From an uncultured bacterium (lineage in GTDB: Bacteria; Verrucomicrobiota; Kiritimatiellia; RFP12; UBA1067): a DNA stretch of 32,361 bases. Position numbers and translations under genes: made by a program. The stretch covers positions 1 to 32,361 of the forward strand of contig CACZHC010000034.1 of NCBI GenBank assembly GCA_902780865.1, given 5' to 3'. Below are positions 8,167 through 15,467 of this stretch, in pieces (position 1 is the stretch's first letter; each line of letters begins with the position of its first letter). The notes beneath the pieces were generated by a model. That model worked only from the letters and a program-made list of their open reading frames with translations. It had not been told where the DNA came from and ran no database searches.

Positions 8167-8173
8167 GTGTACC

Positions 8174-9736
8174 ATGAAAATACATAAAAGGTCTGTAGTT
8201 TCCTCGCTTGCGGCAGCGCTGTGCGTATGCGCCTCGGTCGCCGCCGGCGAGGTCAGGGAGCCGACGCTCTGGGCGGACGTGCCGGACGTCTCCATGTGCC
8301 GCAAGGGCGGAAAGTACTTCATGGTCTCGACCACGATGCACTTCAACCCCGGCATCCCCGTCATGGTCTCGCAGGACCTCGTCAACTGGAAGATGGCGAG
8401 CTACTGCTACCAGACGGTCGAAAACCGTCCCTGCGACAGGCTGGAGAACGGCGAGAACGACTACGCCTTCGGGACTTTTGCCTCCTCGATAAGGTACAAC
8501 GAGTCGGACGGATACTTCTACGTCATCAGCGTCAACGTGAGGATCGACGACACGTATCTTTTCAGGACGAGGGATCCGGAGAAGGGCGGCTGGGAGTTCC
8601 ACCGTCTGAAGAAGAACCAGTACGACGCCTCGATCTGGATCGAGAACGGGCGCTTCTGGGTCTTCGCCACGATGCCCGGCAAGCCGTACAAGGTGCGTCT
8701 TACGGAAATGAAGCCGGACTTCTCCGGTTTCGTCGACGACGGCATGATAACGCTCGACAACGTCACCGACTGCGTTGGCGGAGAGGGGCTCGGCGAAGGC
8801 GCGCAGGTGATGAAGCGCAACGGCTGGTACTACATCGTCAACATCTGCTGGCCCGCGGGGAACTGCCGCACCGTGGTAGTCCACCGCTCACGCTCAATGC
8901 AAGGACCATGGGAGGGACGAGTCGTGTTCCAGCACGCCGGAATCGCCCAGGGTTCGTTCATCGACACTCCCGACGGAAAGTGGTACGCGTATCTCTTTGG
9001 CGACAGAGGCGCCGTCGGACGCTGTCCGTACATCCTCCCTATGACATGGAACGACGACTGGCCGGTGATCTCGGAGGAAAGCCTCCCGCATCCGTCTGGA
9101 AGGCCCGGCATCGTGTCGGCGGACGATTTCGCGTCCGACAGGCTTTCCCTCGTCTGGCAGTGGAACCACAATCCCGCTGACGGTCTCTGGTCGCTGGCGG
9201 ACAGGCGCGGATGGCTGCGTCTCAAGACAGACAGGATCGACGGCGATCTTCTCTCCGCGCGCAACACGCTGACGCAGCGCTGCTGGGGTCCGACATGCTC
9301 CGCGGCGGCGAAAATCGACATCAGCGGACTTGCCAACGGCGACAACGCCGGGCTCGCGCTTTTCCAGCGCGACTACGTTTCGCTTTCGGCGACGAAGGAG
9401 AACGGCACGTCGTACCTCGTCCTTCGGCGCGCGGAGGACGGAAATGTGGGCGAGGTTGCGCGCGTCCAGGTCTCGCCCTGCGCGAGGACCGTATGGGTGC
9501 GTGCCTACGGCGACTTCTCGCGCGAACCCGAAAAGGACAAGCTGTGGAATTTCCCCGGGCGCGACGAAGGGTGGTTCGCGTATTCCACGGACGGCAAGTC
9601 GTGGACGCCCATCGGCGGCAAGTTCCACCTTGAATACACCGCGCCGCATTTCACCGGCTACCGCTTCGCGCTTTACATGTACTCGACGCTGAAACCGGGC
9701 GGACACGCCGACTTCGACTGGTTCCGGATTAAATAA
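8174..9736 (+). CDS. Secreted GH43 beta-xylosidase/arabinofuranosidase-type enzyme with C-terminal beta-sandwich
   Basis: 520 residues from ATG 8174; a GTG at 8165 is in frame but lies within the -10 region and is rejected. The signal peptide ends near SVAAGE. The GH43 domain (about 27-320) has D38 (WADVPD, base), D151 (QYDASIW) and E208 (LGEGAQV, acid). It belongs to a different GH43 group from its divergent neighbour: its start, WADVPD...YFMVSTTMHFNPG, is typical of xylosidase-like members. A C-terminal concanavalin-like domain (about 325-520, GH43_C2 type) ends FDWFRIK. It probably removes xylose or arabinose from oligosaccharides in the periplasm. It heads an operon with the Sde182-like gene, 15 bp downstream. 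This first gene is leaderless, whereas the second has a strong Shine-Dalgarno sequence (AAGGAGG at 9735-9741). Confidence 0.9.
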   Translation: MKIHKRSVVSSLAAALCVCASVAAGEVREPTLWADVPDVSMCRKGGKYFMVSTTMHFNPGIPVMVSQDLVNWKMASYCYQTVENRPCDRLENGENDYAFGTFASSIRYNESDGYFYVISVNVRIDDTYLFRTRDPEKGGWEFHRLKKNQYDASIWIENGRFWVFATMPGKPYKVRLTEMKPDFSGFVDDGMITLDNVTDCVGGEGLGEGAQVMKRNGWYYIVNICWPAGNCRTVVVHRSRSMQGPWEGRVVFQHAGIAQGSFIDTPDGKWYAYLFGDRGAVGRCPYILPMTWNDDWPVISEESLPHPSGRPGIVSADDFASDRLSLVWQWNHNPADGLWSLADRRGWLRLKTDRIDGDLLSARNTLTQRCWGPTCSAAAKIDISGLANGDNAGLALFQRDYVSLSATKENGTSYLVLRRAEDGNVGEVARVQVSPCARTVWVRAYGDFSREPEKDKLWNFPGRDEGWFAYSTDGKSWTPIGGKFHLEYTAPHFTGYRFALYMYSTLKPGGHADFDWFRIK

Positions 9737-9751
9737 GGAGGACTTGTCCAG

Positions 9752-11131
9752 ATGAAGAATATTGCAGTTGCCGCTTTTGCGCTATTGACCGCATTGACCG
9801 CTGCTGCGGATGCGAAGCCGCGGCTGTTTGTCCTAACCGATCTTGCGAACGAGCCGGACGACGAGGAGTCGCTCGTTAGGCTTCTCGCCTATGCCAACGA
9901 GTTCGACATCGAGGGAATCGCCGCGACCACGTCATGCCACCTCAGGCAAAATCCGCGCGAGGACATTCTCCGGCACACAATCGCCGCGTATGGCGAAGCG
10001 TGGACAAATCTGAACGTTCATGCGCAGGGGTATCCGACTTTGGAGAGGCTATCCGCAGTTGCGGCTTCCGGTCAGCCGAGGTTCGGCGTCGAAGGCGTGG
10101 GCGAACCGTCTCCCGGTTCGCGGCTTCTTGCGAAGTCGATAAAAAGCGACGATCCGCGTCCGCTGTGGGTGTCTATATGGGGCGGGGCGAACACGCTTCT
10201 ACAGGCGCTCAGGGACTGCCGTGCGGAGATGAAGGACGACGAGCTTGCCGCCGCGCTTGCGAAGCTTCGCGTCTATTCTATATCCGACCAGGACGACGCG
10301 GGGCCTGCCGCGCGGCGCGAGTTCCCGTCCGTAATGTGGATCGTCGACCCGAGCTATCCGTTCGACTACCGCGACTACTGGAAGTCGACGTGGAACGGCA
10401 TGGCAGGCGATGTGAGAGGAGAGGGGCGCAAGCTGAACCTTCCATTCGTGGAACTAGCGGACAACGAGTGGCTGAAGACGCATGTCATGGACGTGGGCCC
10501 GCTGGGCAAATGCTATCCGCCGCATATCTACAGCATGGAGGGCGACACGCCGTCGTTCCTCGGGCTTATCGCGAACGGGCTTGGATGGACCGAGTCGCCC
10601 GCATACGGCGGATGGGGCGGACGGTACGAGTGGCGCACCCCGGAGGGCGAGTCGCATCCGATTTGGACTTCTCCCGAGGTTGCCGACGAGCTAAAGGGAT
10701 TGCGTTCCCCGGGACATTCGGTCATGCGCTGGCGCGAGGGATATCAGCTCGACTTCGCCGGACGCATGAAGTGGTCCGTCACGCCGAAGTACGAGGACGC
10801 GAACCACAATCCCGTCGCCGTGCTGAACGGCGACAGGACGAAGGGCGTGGTCAGGATTGCCGCGAAGCGCGGAGACAAGGTCGCGCTTTCGGCGGAAGGG
10901 TCGAGCGATCCCGACGGCGACGCGATTTCATTCGAGTGGTCGATATACCGCGAAGCAGGGACGCTTAACGGCGGTGATCTTCGCGCAGACGGCGCGCGCG
11001 CCGTTATCGATCTTTCGGCGATTCCCGAAGGGGCGTCGGGATCGCTTCATGTCATTCTACGCGTGCGCGATTCCGGCACGCCGACTCTCTTCGCCTACCG
11101 CCGCGTGATAGTTGATCTCTCTGCTCCATAA
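9752..11131 (+). CDS. Secreted Sde182-type nucleoside-hydrolase-like protein (DUF1593)
   Basis: 459 residues with a signal peptide (about 1-21). The N-terminal domain (23-330) has a nucleoside-hydrolase-like fold signature: RLFVLTDLANEPDDEESLVRLL, where D30, D36 and D37 stand in the place of the calcium-binding aspartates. WVSIWGGANTLLQAL follows, as in nucleoside hydrolases. The C-terminal domain (about 345-459) is Ig/PKD-like (GSSDPDGDAISFEWSIY). Members of this family accompany plant-polysaccharide degradation genes and have been called cellulose-binding proteins; no reaction is firmly known to me. It is co-transcribed with the GH43 gene upstream, with a 15-bp gap and a good ribosome-binding site. 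Its TAA stop overlaps the next regulon palindrome. A short relic resembling its C-terminus lies at about 18257-18304. Confidence 0.85.
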   Translation: MKNIAVAAFALLTALTAAADAKPRLFVLTDLANEPDDEESLVRLLAYANEFDIEGIAATTSCHLRQNPREDILRHTIAAYGEAWTNLNVHAQGYPTLERLSAVAASGQPRFGVEGVGEPSPGSRLLAKSIKSDDPRPLWVSIWGGANTLLQALRDCRAEMKDDELAAALAKLRVYSISDQDDAGPAARREFPSVMWIVDPSYPFDYRDYWKSTWNGMAGDVRGEGRKLNLPFVELADNEWLKTHVMDVGPLGKCYPPHIYSMEGDTPSFLGLIANGLGWTESPAYGGWGGRYEWRTPEGESHPIWTSPEVADELKGLRSPGHSVMRWREGYQLDFAGRMKWSVTPKYEDANHNPVAVLNGDRTKGVVRIAAKRGDKVALSAEGSSDPDGDAISFEWSIYREAGTLNGGDLRADGARAVIDLSAIPEGASGSLHVILRVRDSGTPTLFAYRRVIVDLSAP

Positions 11132-11173
11132 CCCAGTAGGATGATGTTCTTGCCGCGCGATATTTTGTATAAT
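11128..11173 (+). promoter_or_regulatory. Regulon promoter F: palindrome plus TATAAT, for the GH43-CBM6-GH5 fusion
   Basis: The palindrome ATAACCCAGTAGGATGAT at 11128-11145 overlaps the stop codon of the preceding gene (11129-11131). TATAAT follows at 11168-11173, 22 bp further on. The ATG of the fusion gene begins 8 nt after the -10 box with no Shine-Dalgarno sequence. This copy is oriented like promoter A and like the leftward side of promoter C, with the GGATGAT half nearest the gene. Confidence 0.72.
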
Positions 11174-11180
11174 CTGCGGC

Positions 11181-14100
11181 ATGAAAACCACAAGAGGAAT
11201 CGTGCTGGCATGTGCGGCAACCGTGTTCGCCACGGTCTCACTTCGTGGTAATCCCGTATGGACAGGTGCATCAAGTTCCGATTGGTGGAACGCTGGCAAC
11301 TGGAAGTGGTGGCCAGAAGGATATGATGCAGGCAACGTGCCGTCTGTCATCCCAGAGCCCGTTTTCCCGGATGATGCCGGCGGCTCTTCTACGGTGGACC
11401 TTAACGGACGGCGCGCCGAGGCGTCTGGCGCGGTGTGGGTGAGGCGATGCGACCGCGAGATGATTCTGTGGAACGGCGCGGTCGCGATGGATTCGGATTT
11501 GAACCTCCGCAGCACGGAGGGCGAAGGCGCGGTGACGAAGGGCCCCGCCTTGCGGCTGATGAAACTGGACATATCGGTCAACGGAAGCGTGAACATCGGC
11601 GGCGACTGGAGGCATGACGGAATCGGAACGCTCTTCGTCGAGGACGGAACGGTTCTCAATGCAAGGGATCTGCGAATGGCGATTGGATCGCTCGAGCGTT
11701 CGTACTACGTCCAGAATGGAGGTGACGTGCGCTTCCACTGGTTCTGCTGCGCATCGCGGAGCCAGGGTGGAGAGGGCAGTATCGAACTCAACGGCGGCGT
11801 GCTGAAGGTCCCAGGATTCGAGATTTCGGGTAGCGGGAGCGATCCGTATTCCGTCGCGACGACCCTGCACCTGAACGGCGGCGTGCTAATGCCGCATCCG
11901 AACAACTACGGATGGGTGTCCGGCGATATCGTGCCGCCGTGGCTTCCGACGGTGATCGGCAGGGGCGGCGCGAAGATAGACACGGCCTGGCGTGACGTCC
12001 GCATCGCCTCGAATTCGCTGACGGCCGACGTGAACGACGGCGGATTGACGAAACTCGGCGGCGGAACGCTCGCGGTCGTGCGCGGCGTCGTCTGGAGGGG
12101 CCCGACGAAGGTAATGTCGGGTACGCTCGATCTGTGCGGACACTCCGACTGGCTGCCATGGGGATCTAAGCTCGTGCTCGGGGGTGGCAAGGTCGCAAAT
12201 CTCGGGCCAAACGCGCGCTTCTCCGACGTCACGGTCGAAGACGGGGAGTACGAATCGTCGGAGGTCTTCTGTGCCGACGGCGGCACGGTGCATCTTAAGG
12301 GCGGGGTCCTGACAGTCCCGAAGGACGCCCCCTATCATGTGTCCGTCTCCGGCGGTTCGCTTGTCGTTTCTGGCTTCGCACCCGGCGAGCAGGTTTCGCT
12401 GCCAGCCTGCGTGGAGTTTCCGCAGGAAGCCTCCGGCCTAAGGTTTGACGTCTACTTCGCGGAACGGTCGGACGTGATGAGCGTCTTCGTCGACGGCGAA
12501 GGTAGCGTCTCCGGCACCACGCAGGGAGCGACTTCGCCGAAATACGTTAACGGCGAGTTCTACGGGAACCCGATCCTCGACCATCGCTTCACTGCGGATC
12601 CGACGTCGGTCGAGCACAACGGACGTCTCTACGTCTACGCCACGAACGACCACCAGCAGTTCGAGGAGTCTGCCGCTGGGACGGGTAACTCGTACGAAAA
12701 GATAAAGACGATCACGATGATGTCGACGTCCGACATGGTCAACTGGACGTACCATGGCGAGATTGACGTTGCGGCTATCGCGCCCTGGATCATCGCAAGC
12801 TGGGCGCCGTCGGTCGTCTCGCGTGTCGAGGCTGACGGACAGACGCATTTCTACATGTACTTCTCGAATTCAGGCGCGGGCACGGGCGTGCTGACTGCAA
12901 CAAGCCCAGTCGGTCCTTGGACAAGTCCGCTGCCGGGTCCGCTTGTGGACCAGTCGTCGTGGTTCACGCGCGGATGCAAGGTGCCGTTCGACCCGGGCGC
13001 GGCGATTGCCCCTGACGGCACTGGCTACCTCACCTTCGGCGGCGGCGGCGATGCGCGGATCGTGAGGCTCGGCGCTGACCTCGTTTCCGTCTCGGGCGAG
13101 GCGTCCGTGCTGCCTGCGCAGTTCCACTTCGAGGCGAACGAGCTCAATTTCATCGGCAACATGTGCGTGTACACGTACAACGTCGACTGGACGGGTCACG
13201 ACGGTTGGGATGCGCAGTGCGCGGCGCCATCCTCCTGCTCCATGGTGTATATGACGTCGGGTGATCCGATGAACGAGTCGAGCTGGACGGTGCGAGGGGA
13301 ATACAACGCGAATCCAATGAACTTCGGCTGCATGCCGTGCAACAACCACACGCATCTGCAGAAGTTCAAGGGAAGATGGTATCTCATATACCACAACCAG
13401 GAGCTGCAGAAGGACCTCGTCCATGCCATGCGAGGAATGCGCAACGTCAACATCGATCTCTGCGAGGTTGACGAAGACACGGTTACGATCAGCCCCGTCG
13501 AAAACACGCGAAGGGGCGTCGAGCAGGTGGAGAGCCTCAACCCGTACGGCAGGCTGCAGGCCGAGACCGCGGCCGCAACGTCGGGCGTGTGCTTCGTCCC
13601 GCTTGCGGCGCCAGGGGACATGGCGGCGAGGGCGAAGACCGGACGCGGGTGGATCGCACTGCGTGGCGCCGACTTCGGTCCGACTTCCCCGGAGCTGCTG
13701 ACATTCCGCGCAAGGGGAGGTGGAAGCATTGAGGTCCACCTCGACGCGCCGGATGGTCCGCTCGTGACCGAGTGCTATGTCAGCGCCGGATCCGAGTTCG
13801 AGGCGGCGACGAGTTCGAACTGGGCCTGGGCCACAGGGGTCCACGACATCTTTGTGGTCCTTGACGGTTCGGTCGAGCTGGACTGGTGGACGTTCGGCGG
13901 ATTCTCGCGCAGCGCCGCGGAGTTCGTGAAGGACATATCGCTTGGAATCAACATCGGGAACACGCTGGACTGTCCCACCGCGAACGAGCTTGACTGGGGG
14001 TGCCAGCGGGTCACGAAGAGTCTGTTCAGGCTCTACAGGGAGAAGGGGGTAAACGCCGTGCGCGTGCCTGTCACGTGGAAGAACCAGTTCAGCCGCGATG

Positions 14101-15467
14101 ATCCTGAGCACAGGATCAGCAAGGCGTTCCTCGACCGCGTGCAGGATGTCGTCGACATGTGCCTTGCCGAGGGGATGATCGCGATACTCAACACCCATCA
14201 CGATTCCGGCGGAGCGGGCTGGCCTGATGAATGGCTTGCGGTCGACGGAGCAAACGAGGATGCCGCGAACGCCGTCCTTGCCGACGTATGGCGACAGATA
14301 GCGACGCGCTTCAGGGACTACGGCGAGCGGCTTGTCTTCGAGGGCTTCAACGAAGTCAGGAAGGCGACCGCGTATTCGGGCTACGACGGCCAGCAGTCCG
14401 GCATGGACGACTGGAGCGGAAAGCCCCTCTACTGCGAAGCGGTGAACAGGTACGCGAAGACCTTCTACGACACTGTCCGCGCGACGGGCGGAAACAACGC
14501 AAGCAGATATCTGCTCATCGCGACGTATGCGGCGACCGACTACGAGCCGTCCTGCCTTGCGTGGCGCCATCCGTCGCCAGGGGACGACCATGTGATGGTC
14601 TCAATCCACGCCTACGAGCCGGGCTCGTTCTGCCTGAGGGGAAATGACCCGGAGTACAGAGAGCAGGATTTCGCCGATTGCTTCGAACGCGTTTTCGGGA
14701 TGCTCAAGCGCGTCTTCTCCGACAAGGGCGTCCCGGTTATTATAGGCGAGGTCAACGCGGACATGCGATTCTACGACGATGCGAAAACCATTCCGAACGA
14801 CGCGGACCGCGTGAACTGGGCCAGGCACTATGCCCGCGAAGCGGCAAGATACGGCTTCCCGTGCTTTCTCTGGGACAACGGATACGACAGGGGCATGGGG
14901 CTCGTAAACCGCAGGGACGTCGAGTGGAGCCACCCCGAGATCGTCGATGCGTTCAATGAGGGCCGCAGCATAGGGAAAGGGCTCCCAATCCCCACGGCTC
15001 AGCGCGTCACGATGACGACTGCGGCGCCTGTTCCGTATCAATGGCTTGAGCCGTATGTCCTCAAATACGGCGGCGGAGACTACGAGGCTGCGGGCAACGC
15101 CAGCGGAGCGAACGGGGGCGCGCTCTGGGAGTCGTATGTGGCGGGGCTTGATCCCGACGACCCCGACAGCCGCCTTCTGGCGATGATCGAGATGAAGGCC
15201 GACGGCTCGCCGGAGATATCCTGGGATCCCGATCTCAGGAACGCCGATCCACCACGGAAGTACACGGTCCTGGGCAAGCCGTCCCTTGACGACGCGTCGT
15301 GGACAGTGGTGACAGAGGAGAACCTTGACCAGATGAAGTTCTTCAAGGTCGTCGCGGAAATCGATAGCTCCCGGCTATCATACTGTCGGGTGATACCGCG
15401 TGACGGGGCGCAAATGATACAATATAAACGAAAACATACCTCAGTGAAAGGAATGTCTTATGAATAA
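11181..15467 (+). CDS. Multidomain secreted enzyme: beta-helix, GH43, CBM6, GH5 and C-terminal module
   Basis: 1428 residues with a signal peptide (about 1-23). Residues about 25-440 are a beta-solenoid of the autotransporter-associated repeat type (GGLTKLGGGTLAV, SGTLDL). Residues about 454-790 are GH43 with D473 (TADPTSV), D604 (FDPGAAI) and E651 (FHFEANE). Residues 790-905 are CBM6-like. Residues 907-1270 are GH5, with acid/base E1058 (FEGFNEVRKA) and nucleophile E1190 (IIGEVNAD). Residues about 1278-1395 are a module (YQWLEPYVLKYG...SYVAGLDPDDPDS...FFKVV) that I associate with Kiritimatiellae exported proteins. All catalytic residues are present, so one protein should combine backbone cutting and side-chain removal. 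The GH43-CBM6 and GH5 parts are each paralogous to separate genes in this locus. The last roughly 34 residues are encoded by the next gene's operator, -10 box and ribosome-binding site, and the frame overlaps that gene by 8 bp. Confidence 0.88.
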   Translation: MKTTRGIVLACAATVFATVSLRGNPVWTGASSSDWWNAGNWKWWPEGYDAGNVPSVIPEPVFPDDAGGSSTVDLNGRRAEASGAVWVRRCDREMILWNGAVAMDSDLNLRSTEGEGAVTKGPALRLMKLDISVNGSVNIGGDWRHDGIGTLFVEDGTVLNARDLRMAIGSLERSYYVQNGGDVRFHWFCCASRSQGGEGSIELNGGVLKVPGFEISGSGSDPYSVATTLHLNGGVLMPHPNNYGWVSGDIVPPWLPTVIGRGGAKIDTAWRDVRIASNSLTADVNDGGLTKLGGGTLAVVRGVVWRGPTKVMSGTLDLCGHSDWLPWGSKLVLGGGKVANLGPNARFSDVTVEDGEYESSEVFCADGGTVHLKGGVLTVPKDAPYHVSVSGGSLVVSGFAPGEQVSLPACVEFPQEASGLRFDVYFAERSDVMSVFVDGEGSVSGTTQGATSPKYVNGEFYGNPILDHRFTADPTSVEHNGRLYVYATNDHQQFEESAAGTGNSYEKIKTITMMSTSDMVNWTYHGEIDVAAIAPWIIASWAPSVVSRVEADGQTHFYMYFSNSGAGTGVLTATSPVGPWTSPLPGPLVDQSSWFTRGCKVPFDPGAAIAPDGTGYLTFGGGGDARIVRLGADLVSVSGEASVLPAQFHFEANELNFIGNMCVYTYNVDWTGHDGWDAQCAAPSSCSMVYMTSGDPMNESSWTVRGEYNANPMNFGCMPCNNHTHLQKFKGRWYLIYHNQELQKDLVHAMRGMRNVNIDLCEVDEDTVTISPVENTRRGVEQVESLNPYGRLQAETAAATSGVCFVPLAAPGDMAARAKTGRGWIALRGADFGPTSPELLTFRARGGGSIEVHLDAPDGPLVTECYVSAGSEFEAATSSNWAWATGVHDIFVVLDGSVELDWWTFGGFSRSAAEFVKDISLGINIGNTLDCPTANELDWGCQRVTKSLFRLYREKGVNAVRVPVTWKNQFSRDDPEHRISKAFLDRVQDVVDMCLAEGMIAILNTHHDSGGAGWPDEWLAVDGANEDAANAVLADVWRQIATRFRDYGERLVFEGFNEVRKATAYSGYDGQQSGMDDWSGKPLYCEAVNRYAKTFYDTVRATGGNNASRYLLIATYAATDYEPSCLAWRHPSPGDDHVMVSIHAYEPGSFCLRGNDPEYREQDFADCFERVFGMLKRVFSDKGVPVIIGEVNADMRFYDDAKTIPNDADRVNWARHYAREAARYGFPCFLWDNGYDRGMGLVNRRDVEWSHPEIVDAFNEGRSIGKGLPIPTAQRVTMTTAAPVPYQWLEPYVLKYGGGDYEAAGNASGANGGALWESYVAGLDPDDPDSRLLAMIEMKADGSPEISWDPDLRNADPPRKYTVLGKPSLDDASWTVVTEENLDQMKFFKVVAEIDSSRLSYCRVIPRDGAQMIQYKRKHTSVKGMSYE
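15377..15423 (+). promoter_or_regulatory. Regulon promoter D: palindrome plus TACAAT, inside the end of the fusion gene
   Basis: The palindrome ATCATACTGTCGGGTGAT is at 15377-15394 and the -10 box TACAAT at 15418-15423, 23 bp apart. Unlike the other six, the start codon here (15460) is 36 nt after the -10 box and is preceded by a Shine-Dalgarno-like AAAGGA. The whole promoter is translated as the tail of the upstream protein. Confidence 0.72.

Noticed and set aside
12870..14591. 573-codon minus-strand frame opposite the fusion enzyme
   Set aside because: Shadow of the GH43/GH5 coding sequence; the plus frame carries all catalytic motifs.
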